From contig NZ_JADBEF010000001.1 in assembly GCF_014873535.1 (NCBI RefSeq), positions 1,302,001 to 1,366,000 of the forward strand: 64,000 nucleotides of DNA. Reading direction: 5' to 3'. The position numbers and the translations under genes were made by a program. Shown here in pieces: positions 1 through 8,360 of this stretch. Source of the stretch: Nonomuraea africana. Lineage in GTDB: Bacteria > Actinomycetota > Actinomycetes > Streptosporangiales > Streptosporangiaceae. Within the stretch, counting starts at the first letter, position 1, and each line of letters starts with the position of its first letter. Below the pieces are notes generated by a model. The model was not told the DNA's origin. It searched no databases and saw nothing but the letters and a program-made list of their open reading frames with translations.

Positions 1-264
1 GTCGGGCACGTACACGCGGCCGTCGGGCAGTTGGCCCAGGTAGTTGACGCGGGCCCAGCGGACCAGGCGGGGGTCGACGGGAGGGGGCACGGTGTCGGTC
101 TTCGGGAAGGCGGCGAACTCCTCCAGCGTGAGCGTCAGACCGGGGGTGATCGGCTTCTCGGGTATCGGGTCGGCTACGGGGGTGTCGGGCTGGGCGGCCG
201 CTGGGGGTGCCGACAGCGCGGCCACCAGGAGCGCCGCGACCAGGCATCGCAGGACCTTCGGCAT
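1..264 (-). CDS. Secreted protein, N-terminal part (possibly PQQ-type sugar dehydrogenase)
   Basis: Eighty-eight codons from an ATG at 264 run off the left edge, so only the N-terminus is seen. Residues 1-25 form a Sec signal peptide (basic MPKVLRC, an Ala/Leu-rich core, then PAAAQ). The mature start is Pro-rich and leads into VRWARVNYLGQLPDGRVYVPD-like sequence. From memory, the 'R-x-N-Y-L-G-x-x-P-D-G-x-x-Y-V-P-D' pattern occurs in secreted actinobacterial PQQ-dependent sugar (sorbosone) dehydrogenase-like propellers, but the catalytic region is outside the window, so this is only a suggestion. The upstream 200 bp carry a 15-bp tandem repeat. Confidence 0.55.
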   Translation of the reverse strand, partial: MPKVLRCLVAALLVAALSAPPAAAQPDTPVADPIPEKPITPGLTLTLEEFAAFPKTDTVPPPVDPRLVRWARVNYLGQLPDGRVYVPD

Positions 265-295
265 TCTGACCACCACCACGGGTCGGGGGCGAGGG

Positions 296-355
296 GCTTG
301 GCTGCACACGGTGTTGCTGCACTTGGTGTTGCTGCACTTGGTGTCGCTGGGCCAG
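296..355. repeat. 15-bp tandem repeat
   Basis: Two perfect copies of GTGTTGCTGCACTTG abut at 311-325 and 326-340, flanked by degenerate copies at about 296-310 and 341-355. The array lies in the intergenic space between the 3' end of the LamG/RTX gene and the start of the secreted-protein gene at 264, i.e. in the latter's upstream region. It looks like a minisatellite; no function is claimed. Confidence 0.7.
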
Positions 356-460
356 GTGTTGTCGGAGCTCGGTTGTTCTGGAGCTCGGCGTTGCAAGGTG
401 CGGGTGTTGCCGGGTTCGGGTGTCGCCGGGCGGGTGCGGTCCAGAGCGCCCGGGCGGGGC

Positions 461-1486
461 TCAGGACTCGTCGCGCAGGGTGTCGTGGCCCGGGCCGCCC
501 ACGAGGACGTCATGGCCGGGGCCGCCGGACAGCAGGTCGTCGCCGCGCTGGCCGTTGAGCACGTCGCGTCCCGCCTCGCCGTGGACCTCGTCGGCCCCGT
601 CGCCGGCGAGGACGACGTCGTCCCCGTCGCCGCCGCACACGACGTCGTCGCCGTCCAGCGCGCGGACGAGATCGTCGCCGCCCAGCGCCGCGACGACGTC
701 GGCACCGTCGGTGCCGGTGAGCAGGTCGCGGCCGGCCGTACCGACGACGGTGGCGGGACGGCCCGCGCAGAGGGGCACGCCCGAGACGGCCATGCCCCGC
801 ATCCTGCCGATGTTGTCGAAGGAGCCGAAGCCCACCCGGCCGGAGTCGAAGGTCCGGTCCGTGGCCGTCATCAGCGGCTCGGTGGCGCCGTCGACGTAGA
901 CGGAGATCTGGCCCGTGTCGGCGCAGTGGCGCACGCGGACCCGGTGCCACTCCGCGTCGGTCACGGCGGGGGAAGCGCCCACCTGGCCGTTCCACTGGTG
1001 GTCGATGCGCAGGCGGTCGGCGTTGTTGACCACGAAGATGCCGTTGTGCGGGTAGATGGTGTTGTCCTGCGACAGGTGGACGTAGTAGAACTCCGTGTCC
1101 GACCGGTAGCCGAACACGATGATCACATCGCGGTTGCTGACCGTGGTGGGGGTGTCGAGTCGCACCTCGGCGTCGATCTGGACGGAGCCGAACGCCGGTC
1201 CGGTGGTGAGCACGGCGTACTCGAACGGGCGGCGAGGTCCCGGACGGGCGACGCCCGCCTGGGCGAGGATCACCTCGTCACCGGGGAAGTGCCACCTGGA
1301 CGGGGTGACGGGCGCCCAGTTCGGGCCCGCGTCGACCGCCGTGACGACCGGAGGGCCGAAGACGCACGACTCGGCGGTGACCGGTGTCGTGGCGGGGGTC
1401 GTGACCTGGGCGGTCGCAGGAGGGGCGAGGGAGGCGACGCATAACGCCGTCGCGAGGACGAGGACGTGAAGGCGAAGGGCGGACAT
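461..1486 (-). CDS. Secreted LamG-like protein with C-terminal RTX calcium-binding repeats
   Basis: A 341-residue exported protein. The ATG at 1486 is chosen over an upstream in-frame start because GGGAGGAA lies 4 bp before it and a signal peptide (MSALRLHVLVLATALCVASL, cut near PPATAQ) follows directly. Residues about 40-235 resemble a concanavalin-type jelly roll (LamG/DUF1080-like: FYYVHLSQ, IDHQWNG, EWHRVRVR, VYVDG, RVGFGSFDN). Residues about 245-340 are RTX nonapeptides (GGDGDD, GGPGHD), which bind calcium once outside the cell. A carbohydrate-binding or sugar-processing role at the cell surface is likely; no catalytic residues can be pointed to. The gene is probably controlled by the neighbouring LacI regulator through the operators at 1520-1543. 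Confidence 0.8.
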   Translation of the reverse strand: MSALRLHVLVLATALCVASLAPPATAQVTTPATTPVTAESCVFGPPVVTAVDAGPNWAPVTPSRWHFPGDEVILAQAGVARPGPRRPFEYAVLTTGPAFGSVQIDAEVRLDTPTTVSNRDVIIVFGYRSDTEFYYVHLSQDNTIYPHNGIFVVNNADRLRIDHQWNGQVGASPAVTDAEWHRVRVRHCADTGQISVYVDGATEPLMTATDRTFDSGRVGFGSFDNIGRMRGMAVSGVPLCAGRPATVVGTAGRDLLTGTDGADVVAALGGDDLVRALDGDDVVCGGDGDDVVLAGDGADEVHGEAGRDVLNGQRGDDLLSGGPGHDVLVGGPGHDTLRDES

Positions 1487-1519
1487 CCGGTTCCTCCCGG
1501 TAGTGACCGGCGGGCACAC

Positions 1520-1586
1520 GAAAGCGCTTTCGAAAGCGCTTTCCCATCGCTTTGGCGCATCGTAACCCGACAGCAGCGCCTGTCAA
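1520..1586 (-). promoter_or_regulatory. Promoter with twin LacI-type operators
   Basis: Read on the minus strand: -35 TTGACA (1586-1581), 16-nt spacer, -10 TACGAT (1564-1559). Downstream of it lie two abutting perfect 12-bp palindromes GAAAGCGCTTTC at 1520-1531 and 1532-1543. Palindromes with a central CG are typical LacI/GalR operators. The same doubled arrangement precedes the LacI gene itself, so the regulator at 1701-2729 is the probable ligand. The position downstream of the -10 suggests block of initiation or a roadblock. Confidence 0.8.
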
Positions 1587-1700
1587 CCTCCCGTCGCGGG
1601 TGGGAAGCGACCGAACCGGTCGGCGACTCAGAAGGGGATGGCGAGAGGCGGCCGGACCGGTCGGCGAGTCGGAGGGGCGGGCGCGGTGCGACCGGACGGG

Positions 1701-2729
1701 TCAGCGGGGTGGAGGGGCGGTGGAGGCGCGCAGCACGAGTTCGTGGCCGGTACGGCGGCGCCGGGGCCGCGAGGCGGGCGGCTTGAGCACGAGTTCCAGG
1801 GCCTGGGCGCCCATGGCGATCATCGGCAGGCGGACGGTGGTCAGCCGCGGGTAGACGTCGGCGGCGACGGGGATGTCGTCGAACCCCGCGATGGAGATGT
1901 CCGACGGGACCCTGCGCCCCGAGTTCAGCAGCCAGGAGAGCGCGCCGACGGCCATGGGGTCGTTCAACGCCACCACGGCGGTGAGGCCGGGGTCGCGGCG
2001 CAGCAGGCGGGCGGTCGAGGAGGCGCCGCCCTCCCTGGTGAAGTCGCCGTGGATGACGGGGACGGCCGACCAGTCGAGGAGGGCGGAGGCGGCGGCCCGC
2101 AGCCCGGACAGGCGGTCCTCGACGGTGGTGAGGTTGGCCGGCCCCGCGACGACGCCGATGCGGCGATGTCCCAGGTCGAGGAGGTGCTTCATGATCGTCA
2201 CGCCGCCGTTGACGTTGTCGGGCAGCACCGCGTCGACCGGCAGGTGGTGACGGCCGATGACGGCGACGCGCCCGCCCGCCGCGGTGAAGGAGCGGACCTC
2301 CGCGGCGATGTCGGCCTCGGCCGCCGTGCCGATGTAGCCGGATCCGGCCAGCACGATGGCGTTGACGCGGTGGGCGCGCAGGCTGCGGATGCGCGACAGC
2401 TCGGCGTGCGGGTCGCGCTGGGTCTGGCTGATCAGCGCCATGTATCCGCGTTTCTCCGTCTCGCGCAGCACGCCCCTGGCGATCTCGCCGAAGTACGGGT
2501 CGCCGACGTCGTGCACGATCAGGCCGACGATGGCCGCCTGCCCGCCGGCCAGGGCGCGGGCGTGGCTGTTGGGAACGTAGCCGACCTGCGCGGCGACCGC
2601 CTTGACGTGCGCCGCGAGGGTGGCGCTGACACCGGTGCCGTCGTTCAGCGCGCGGGAGGCGGTGGCCAGGGAGACGCCCGCGGCCTCGGCGACGTCGATG
2701 AGGCGTGGCGGGGAAGGATGGTCGGACAT
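1701..2729 (-). CDS. LacI/GalR-family transcriptional regulator
   Basis: A 342-residue repressor. Start ATG 2729 (MSDHPSPPRLIDVAEAAGVS) is preferred to a GTG 24 bp upstream because it puts the HTH at the usual distance; a G-rich AAGGGGG lies 10 bp before it. Residues about 9-30 are the LacI HTH (IDVAEAAGVSLATASRALN), followed by the hinge (YVPNSHARAL), and then a periplasmic-binding-protein-like sugar domain (VGLIVHDVGDPYFGEI; HRRIGVVAG; DISIAGFDDIPVA). A basic RPRRRR stretch near the C-terminus is unusual. It probably controls itself and the LamG/RTX gene through GAAAGCGCTTTC-type sites; the effector sugar is unknown. Confidence 0.92.
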   Translation of the reverse strand: MSDHPSPPRLIDVAEAAGVSLATASRALNDGTGVSATLAAHVKAVAAQVGYVPNSHARALAGGQAAIVGLIVHDVGDPYFGEIARGVLRETEKRGYMALISQTQRDPHAELSRIRSLRAHRVNAIVLAGSGYIGTAAEADIAAEVRSFTAAGGRVAVIGRHHLPVDAVLPDNVNGGVTIMKHLLDLGHRRIGVVAGPANLTTVEDRLSGLRAAASALLDWSAVPVIHGDFTREGGASSTARLLRRDPGLTAVVALNDPMAVGALSWLLNSGRRVPSDISIAGFDDIPVAADVYPRLTTVRLPMIAMGAQALELVLKPPASRPRRRRTGHELVLRASTAPPPR

Positions 2730-2768
2730 GCGAGCGCAACCCCCTTGTCGCACCGCTCAAACGGTGCA

Positions 2769-2802
2769 ATCGTAACGCGAAAGCGCTTCCGAAAGCGCTC
2801 AC
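2769..2802 (-). promoter_or_regulatory. Autoregulatory operator pair and -10 of the LacI gene
   Basis: GAAAGCGCTTCC (2779-2790) and GAAAGCGCTCAC (2791-2802) abut in tandem with the same 12-bp register as the pair at 1520-1543 but are less symmetric. On the minus strand a -10 TACGAT (2774-2769) follows immediately. This places the operators over the -35/spacer region of the LacI gene. A weaker match than the target site is usual for autoregulation. Confidence 0.72.
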
Positions 2803-2890
2803 TCTCCACCAAGCACCCGAAGCCCGCCAAACGCAAGAAGCCCGCAGCCTGAAGTCTTGGAGCGGGACACGCTCCATTCGGCACGGTGAC

Positions 2891-2930
2891 AGGAAGTCCC
2901 CGGAGGTCCCTCGAGGTCCCTGGAGGTCGC
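2891..2930 (+). repeat. Four 10-bp SD-like tandem repeats before livK
   Basis: Four consecutive decamers (AGGAAGTCCC, CGGAGGTCCC, TCGAGGTCCC, TGGAGGTCGC) end 5 bp before the livK ATG. Two contain GGAGG, and the last serves as the ribosome binding site (9-nt spacing). The others could act as standby ribosome sites or simply be slippage products. Confidence 0.6.
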
Positions 2931-2935
2931 GAACG

Positions 2936-4168
2936 ATGGTCAGTTTCCGGAACAGTGTGGCAGTGCTGGCGCTCTCCAGCCTGGCGATCTCGGGCTGCGG
3001 CGGCGCCGCGCAGGAGGCGGCGGGCCCTGCCGCCACCGCCGCCGGCCCCGTGAAGATAGGCATCTCCCTGCCCCTGACGGGCGACTTCTCCGAGCCCGGC
3101 AAGGGCATCCAGGAGGGTTACCAGGTCTGGGCCGACATGGTCAACGCCAAGGGTGGCCTCCTCGGCAGGAAGGTCGAGCTGATCTTCCGTGACGACGCCT
3201 CCGACCCGAACAAGGTCAGCTCCGACTACGAGTCGCTCATCTCCCAGGACAAGGTGAACCTGGTCTTCGGCCCGTTCTCCTCGCGCCTGGTCATCCCCGC
3301 CGCGCAGGTCGCCGAGTCGTACGACATGCTCTTCGTCGAACCGGCCGGCGCCGCCAAGGAGGTCTTCGAGCAGGGCTTCAAGCGCCTGTTCTACGCCGCC
3401 CCGGCGAGCGCGAGCGACCACTACAACTACCTGGCCGAGTACATCCTCGCGCTGCCCGCCGACAAGAGGCCCAAGACCGCCGCCTACGCCAGTCTCGACG
3501 ACCCGTTCGCCATGGGCACCGCCTACGGCCTGCGCGACAAGCTCGCCGCCGGCGGCATCAAGACCGTGGTCGACGAGGTCTACCCGCCGGAGACGACCGA
3601 CTTCGCCCCCATCGCGGCCAAAATCGCGGCGGCGAAACCCGACATCGTCGTCGGCGGGACCCAGTTCGAGGACTCCGTCGGCCTGGTGCGCGCCCTGCAG
3701 GAGCTCGGCTCGCAACCCAAGCTGGCGGCCTTCTCCACCGGGCCGACGCTGGCGGAGTTCCCCTCCGCCGTGAAGGGCGCGGCCGAGCACATCGTCTCTC
3801 CCGTGGGGTGGGCGGTCTCCTCCGGCTTCCCCGGCAACGACGCGTTCGTCAAGCGCTACAAGGAGATGTTCAAGACCGACGCCAACGAGGACGCGGCCAA
3901 CGGCTTCACCGTCGGGCAGATCGTCGAGGCGGCCGTCAACGCGGTCAAGTGCGTCGAGCCGACCGAGGAGTGCCAGACCAAGCTGGCCGACCACATCCGC
4001 CAGGGCACCTTCGAGACCATCGTCGGCCCGCTCTCCTTCGACGACCAGGGCCGGCCCGAGCAGGCCCACATGATCCAGCAGTACATCGACGGCAAGGTCG
4101 AGATCGTCCTGCCCGAGGGGTCGAAGGCGCAGACCGCCAAGCTCGTCTACCCGAAGAAGGAATGGTGA
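2936..4168 (+). CDS. livK: ABC transporter substrate-binding lipoprotein (branched-chain amino acid type)
   Basis: A 410-residue lipoprotein of the LivK/type-I periplasmic-binding fold, first gene of livKHMGF. The ATG at 2936 follows GGAGG by 9 nt. The signal peptide ends in a lipobox (AISGC, Cys21), anchoring the protein outside the membrane. The mature part starts KIGISLPLTGDFSEPGKGIQ, the classic HAAT-family opening, with AKGGLLGRKVELIFRDDASDP following. It delivers a substrate to LivHM; the family takes branched-chain amino acids but also amides, urea and aromatic acids, so the ligand is open. Its stop overlaps the livH start by 7 nt. Confidence 0.9.
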   Translation: MVSFRNSVAVLALSSLAISGCGGAAQEAAGPAATAAGPVKIGISLPLTGDFSEPGKGIQEGYQVWADMVNAKGGLLGRKVELIFRDDASDPNKVSSDYESLISQDKVNLVFGPFSSRLVIPAAQVAESYDMLFVEPAGAAKEVFEQGFKRLFYAAPASASDHYNYLAEYILALPADKRPKTAAYASLDDPFAMGTAYGLRDKLAAGGIKTVVDEVYPPETTDFAPIAAKIAAAKPDIVVGGTQFEDSVGLVRALQELGSQPKLAAFSTGPTLAEFPSAVKGAAEHIVSPVGWAVSSGFPGNDAFVKRYKEMFKTDANEDAANGFTVGQIVEAAVNAVKCVEPTEECQTKLADHIRQGTFETIVGPLSFDDQGRPEQAHMIQQYIDGKVEIVLPEGSKAQTAKLVYPKKEW

Positions 4169-5043
4169 CCCTCCTCCTGCAGGGGCTGGCCCTGGGCGTG
4201 CTGACGGGCGGCCTGTACGCGCTGCTCGCCTCGGGCCTGTCGCTGTACTTCGGCGTGATGCGCGTGGTGATGGTGGCCCATCCCGCGTTCCTGTTCCTGG
4301 CCGCCTACCTGACCTACACCCTGCACACCGCCTTCGGCCTCGACCCGCTGCTGGCGCTGCCGGTCACGGTGCCGCTGTTCTTCGTGCTCGGGGTCGCGGT
4401 GCAGCGGCTGCTCGTGGCCAGGCTCGCGCCGGAGAACCTCGCGATGATGTCGGTGCTGCTCACCTTCGGGCTCGCGCTGGTCATCGAGGGGCTGCTCGGC
4501 ACGATCTACACGGGCTCCTACAAGTCGGTCAGCATGGACTACGCCACCAGGTCGCTGACGCTGGGCGCGGTGCGGCTGCCGTACGACAGGATCGTGGCCT
4601 TCGCGGTGGCCGCGCTGACGCTGGCGGCGCTGTTCGCGATCCTGCTGAAGAGCAGGTTCGGGCGCGCCCTGCGCGCCACCATCCAGCACAGGGAGGCCGC
4701 GCGGCTGGTCGGCATCAGGACCGAGCGGGTCACGGGATACGGCTTCGGCGTCGGCCTGGCCACAGCGGCGGTCGGCGGCTCGGTGCTGGCGCTGATCACG
4801 CCGTTCTTCCCCGCCGCGCACTGGGCGTGGATCGGCAAGCTCATGGCGATCATCGTGGTCGGCGGGCTGGGCAGCGTGCTCGGCGCGGCGCTGGCGGCGG
4901 TGATGCTGGGCGTGATCGAGAGCCTGGTGCTGGTGACCGTCGACGCGACGTGGGCGACGATGATGTTCTACGTCTTCCTCTTCCTGACCCTCATCGCCCG
5001 CCCGCAGGGGTTCTTCGGAGGACGGCTTGCGCAACGCTTCTAG
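4162..5043 (+). CDS. livH: ABC permease LivH-type
   Basis: A 293-residue inner-membrane permease with about eight hydrophobic segments. ATG 4162 (MVTLLLQGLALG) overlaps livK; GTG 4165 is an alternative. Family features: GGLYALLASGLSLYFGVMRVVMVAHPAFL near the N-terminus and the cytoplasmic coupling segment LKSRFGRALRATIQHREAARLVGI, followed by GGLGSVLGAALAAVMLGVIE. It pairs with LivM to form the channel. Confidence 0.92.
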   Translation: MVTLLLQGLALGVLTGGLYALLASGLSLYFGVMRVVMVAHPAFLFLAAYLTYTLHTAFGLDPLLALPVTVPLFFVLGVAVQRLLVARLAPENLAMMSVLLTFGLALVIEGLLGTIYTGSYKSVSMDYATRSLTLGAVRLPYDRIVAFAVAALTLAALFAILLKSRFGRALRATIQHREAARLVGIRTERVTGYGFGVGLATAAVGGSVLALITPFFPAAHWAWIGKLMAIIVVGGLGSVLGAALAAVMLGVIESLVLVTVDATWATMMFYVFLFLTLIARPQGFFGGRLAQRF

Positions 5044-6004
5044 ATACGCGCTCCTGGCGGCGGGGGTGGCCCTCGCACTGGCCTACCCGTGGTTCGTGCC
5101 CAACCTCTACCTGCTGTACGCGGGCGTGCTGACGCTGATGTACGCCGCGACCGCCACGTCGTGGAACATCCTCGGCGGCTTCACCGGCTACGTCTCGCTC
5201 GGCCACTCGGCCTTCTTCGGCCTCGGCGCGTACGGCACCGGCCTGCTCATGACCCGCGCCGGCTGGTCGTGGATCCCCGCGCTGGCTGGTGCGGCGCTCG
5301 TCGTCGCGCTGTTCGCCGCGGTGATCGGCGTCGCGGCGGTCAGGGTGCGCGGCGCGTCGTTCGTGATCGTGTCGATCGCGCTGGTGTCGATGACGAACCT
5401 GCTGGTGCAGGGCTGGCGGTCGCTCACCGGCGGCTCGACCGGCCTGCGGGTCCCCTCGCCCTTCCCCGACCTGAACAGGGGGCAGAGCCACTTCGCCTTC
5501 TTCTACCTGTTCCTGGGGCTGCTCGCGCTGGTGCTGCTGACCTGGTGGTTCATCTCCAGGTCCCGGTACGGCAGCGGCCTGCGCGCCATCAGGGAGGACG
5601 AGGACAAGGCCGAGTCGCTCGGCGTGCCCACGGCCGCCTTCAAGGTCGCGGCCTACGCGCTGTCGGCGCTGTTCGTGGCGCTGGCGGGCGGGCTCTACGC
5701 GCTGTGGTTCCGCAGCCTCGACCCGATCTTCGTCTTCTCCATCCTGATCGGCTCCTACATGGTGCTGATGAGCCTGCTCGGCGGCGTCCGCCACCTGTTC
5801 GGCCCGCTGCTCGGCGCACTCATCGTGACCCCGGCGGGGGAGTACTTCCTGGTCGCGCTCGGCGAGACGCAGGTCCACCTGGCGGCGGCCGGGCTGCTGC
5901 TGGTGCTGGTCGTGCTCTTCATGCCCGAGGGCATCATCCCCGCCGCCGCGCGGCTGGTCAGGAAACCCCAGCAGGCCTCGATCAGGGAGGAGGCGGCCAG
6001 GTGA
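5027..6004 (+). CDS. livM: ABC permease LivM-type
   Basis: A 325-residue permease starting at TTG 5027, which has CGGAGGA 5 bp before it and overlaps livH by 17 nt. Hydrophobic segments run throughout; GGFTGYVSLGHSAFFGLGAYG and the coupling loop SRYGSGLRAIREDEDKAESLG are hallmark LivM segments, as is LLGGVRHLFGPLLGAL. Its TGA overlaps the livG GTG, so translation is coupled. Confidence 0.92.
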   Translation: MRNASRYALLAAGVALALAYPWFVPNLYLLYAGVLTLMYAATATSWNILGGFTGYVSLGHSAFFGLGAYGTGLLMTRAGWSWIPALAGAALVVALFAAVIGVAAVRVRGASFVIVSIALVSMTNLLVQGWRSLTGGSTGLRVPSPFPDLNRGQSHFAFFYLFLGLLALVLLTWWFISRSRYGSGLRAIREDEDKAESLGVPTAAFKVAAYALSALFVALAGGLYALWFRSLDPIFVFSILIGSYMVLMSLLGGVRHLFGPLLGALIVTPAGEYFLVALGETQVHLAAAGLLLVLVVLFMPEGIIPAAARLVRKPQQASIREEAAR

Positions 6005-6732
6005 GCTCGCTCAGGACCTCGGGGCTGACCAAGTCGTTCGGCGGCGTCAAGGCGGTCGACGACGTCACCGTGGAGATCGTCGAAGGGAAGATCAACGGCC
6101 TGATCGGCCCGAACGGCTCGGGCAAGACCACCTTCTTCAACCTCGTCACCGGCCTGATCAGGCCCGACTCCGGCCGGGTGTTCTACCGCGACCGCGACAT
6201 CACCCGCTACGCGCCGCACCGCATCGCGCACGTGGGGCTGGGCCGTACCTTCCAGCTCTGCAGGGTCTTCCCCCGCATGACGGTGATGGAGAACATGCTG
6301 GTGGCGGTGCGCCGTACCGGCCTGCGCGAGCTGCTGGCCGGCACCCACGCCACGAGCGAGGTCGAGCGGGCCCGCCACTGGCTGACCCGCATGGGCATCG
6401 AGCACCTCGAACGCGCCGAGGCGCGCAACCTCTCCTACGGCCAGCAGAAGCTCCTCGAACTGGCCGCCGTCTTCATGGGCGACCCCGAACTGGTGCTGCT
6501 GGACGAGCCCGCGGGCGGCGTGAACCCCGCGCTGATCGAGCGCATCGTCACCCTGGTGCGCGACCTCAACGCCGAGGGCCGCACCTTCCTGGTCGTCGAG
6601 CACAACATGGACATGGTGATGGGCATGTGCGACCACGTGATCGTCTTCGACAGGGGAGCGCCGATCGCCGAGGGCCCGCCCTCGGCGGTCCGCGCCGACC
6701 CGCGCGTGCTGGAGGCCTACCTCGGTGTCTGA
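6001..6732 (+). CDS. livG: ABC transporter ATP-binding protein LivG-type
   Basis: A 243-residue ATPase starting at GTG 6001 (GTGA overlap with livM). Walker A GPNGSGKT at residues 36-43, signature LSYGQQK at about 144-150, Walker B with LLDEP near 166-170, and switch His in VVEHNMD. The LSYGQQ signature and the AGGVNPALIERI stretch are typical of LivG rather than LivF. It forms the LivG-LivF heterodimer that powers LivHM. Confidence 0.94.
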   Translation: MSSLRTSGLTKSFGGVKAVDDVTVEIVEGKINGLIGPNGSGKTTFFNLVTGLIRPDSGRVFYRDRDITRYAPHRIAHVGLGRTFQLCRVFPRMTVMENMLVAVRRTGLRELLAGTHATSEVERARHWLTRMGIEHLERAEARNLSYGQQKLLELAAVFMGDPELVLLDEPAGGVNPALIERIVTLVRDLNAEGRTFLVVEHNMDMVMGMCDHVIVFDRGAPIAEGPPSAVRADPRVLEAYLGV

Positions 6733-7456
6733 GATCGTGCTGGCTCTGAACAGCCTCGAGGCGGGATACGGCAGAGCCGCCCTCGTCCTGCGCGGCCTGT
6801 CGGTCACTGTCGCGGCCGGGCAGGTCGTCTGCCTGGTCGGGCCGAACGGCGCGGGCAAGTCCACCGTGCTCAAGGTCGCCAGCGGCCTGCTCGCCCCCCG
6901 CGCGGGAAGCGTAATGCTGTCCGGCGAGGACGTCACAGGCCTGGCGCCCCAGGACCTGCTGACCAGGGGTCTGGCCCACGTGCTGCAGGGCCACAGCGTC
7001 TTCCGCGAGATGACCGTGGCGGAGAACGTCCTGCTCGGCGGCTTCACCGTGCGCGACGGGGCGCTGCTGGCCCGGCGCGCCGAACGGGTCAAGGAGCTGT
7101 TCCCCGTCGTCGGCGAGCGCTGGGGGAGCATCGCCGGGCTGCTGTCGGGCGGCCAGCAGAAGCAGGTCGAGTTCGCCCGCGCGCTGATGCTGGAGCCCAG
7201 GGTGGTGCTGCTCGACGAGCCGTCGATGGGCCTCGACCCCAAGACCACCCAGACCGTCTTCGACCAGATCGACCTCATGCGCCGCACCGGCGTCGCCGTC
7301 CTGCTCGTGGAGCAGAACGCGCGGCGGGCCCTGGAGATGGCCGACGTCGGCTGCGTGCTCGACCTCGGCACCGTCCACATCTCCGGACCCGCTCGCGACC
7401 TACTGGCCGATCCCCGCCTGGGCGCCCTGTACCTGGGCGGCGCCGCCAGGAGCTGA
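6725..7456 (+). CDS. livF: ABC transporter ATP-binding protein LivF-type
   Basis: A 243-residue ATPase, GTG start at 6725 overlapping livG by 8 nt. Walker A GPNGAGKST at residues 39-47, signature LSGGQQK at about 140-146, Walker B VVLLDEPSMGLDP and VEQNARRALEMAD are all LivF-like. Last gene of the operon. Its final 57 bp overlap the 3' end of cydB on the other strand, and no hairpin terminator was seen between them. Confidence 0.94.
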   Translation: MSEIVLALNSLEAGYGRAALVLRGLSVTVAAGQVVCLVGPNGAGKSTVLKVASGLLAPRAGSVMLSGEDVTGLAPQDLLTRGLAHVLQGHSVFREMTVAENVLLGGFTVRDGALLARRAERVKELFPVVGERWGSIAGLLSGGQQKQVEFARALMLEPRVVLLDEPSMGLDPKTTQTVFDQIDLMRRTGVAVLLVEQNARRALEMADVGCVLDLGTVHISGPARDLLADPRLGALYLGGAARS

Positions 7457-8350
7457 GATCCGCTTCCTGAACACCCAGTACGTCCAGCCCTGGTAGCCCA
7501 GGACGAACGGCAGGACGGCCAGGCCGATCCAGGTCAGGACGTTCAGCGTGTACGGGCCCGACGCGGCCTCGGCCAGTGTCAGGCCCGGCAGCGGCGCGCC
7601 CGCCAGCGTCCCGAACAGCGCCGCAGAGGCCAGCGCGATCGCCCCCGCGGTGGCGGCGAAGGCCCAGCCCTCCCTGCGCCGCCAGATCAGCGAGCCGCCC
7701 GCCGCCAGCAGCGCCATCGCGCCGCCCGCGGCGATCCACACAGCGGCGTCGCCCTCGCGCGGGATGGACGGCAGCGCCACGATCGCCAGCGGGATGACCG
7801 CGACGATCGCGCCCATGGCGGCCGCGCGGGCCCGCCGCCGCACCACGCCCTCGGTCCTGAGCGCCAGGAACACCGCGCCGTGCAGCAGGCAGACCGCCAG
7901 CGAGAACGCGCCGCCCACCAGCGCGGCCACCCCGCTGTCGAGCAGCACGTCGCCGAAGACCGCGCCCCAGAGGAAGGCCGGCAGCGCGCTGCCGGCCGCG
8001 ATGCCGACGTCGGCCCACGCCCGGTCGGCGGAGTGCTCCAGCTTGCCGCGCCACTCGAGGGCCACGCCGCGCACGATCAGCCCGGCCAGCACCAGCGTGA
8101 GCGGCAGGTAGAAGGAGCTGAGGAAACCGGCGTACCAGGCGGGGAAGGCGGCGAACATCGCGCCCACGGCGGTGATCAGCCAGACCTCGTTGCCGTCCCA
8201 CACCGGGCCGATGGTCTGCAGGATCTGCTTGCGCTGGCCCTCGTTCCTGCCGAGGAACGGCGACAGCATGCCGACCCCGAAGTCGAAGCCCTCCAGGACG
8301 AAGTAGCCGGTCCAGAGAAAGGCGATGATGACGAACCACAGATCTATCAC
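7400..8350 (-). CDS. cydB: Cytochrome bd ubiquinol oxidase subunit II
   Basis: A 316-residue membrane subunit of the bd-type quinol oxidase, GTG start at 8350 with GAGGAG upstream, 10 nt after the cydA stop. The N-terminus (GYFVLEGFDFGVGMLSPFLGR) and GPVWDGNEVWL are diagnostic. It is shorter than the E. coli subunit (about 379 residues), which is common in actinobacteria. It supports CydA in high-affinity oxygen reduction. The 3' end overlaps livF convergently by 57 bp. No cydDC genes follow in the window. Confidence 0.95.
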   Translation of the reverse strand: MIDLWFVIIAFLWTGYFVLEGFDFGVGMLSPFLGRNEGQRKQILQTIGPVWDGNEVWLITAVGAMFAAFPAWYAGFLSSFYLPLTLVLAGLIVRGVALEWRGKLEHSADRAWADVGIAAGSALPAFLWGAVFGDVLLDSGVAALVGGAFSLAVCLLHGAVFLALRTEGVVRRRARAAAMGAIVAVIPLAIVALPSIPREGDAAVWIAAGGAMALLAAGGSLIWRRREGWAFAATAGAIALASAALFGTLAGAPLPGLTLAEAASGPYTLNVLTWIGLAVLPFVLGYQGWTYWVFRKRISAPGGAAQVQGAQAGIGQ

Positions 8351-8360
8351 TGCGTTCTCC

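Noticed and set aside
296..355. 15-bp tandem repeat as a CRISPR-like array
   Set aside because: Units abut without spacers and are too short; it is a minisatellite.
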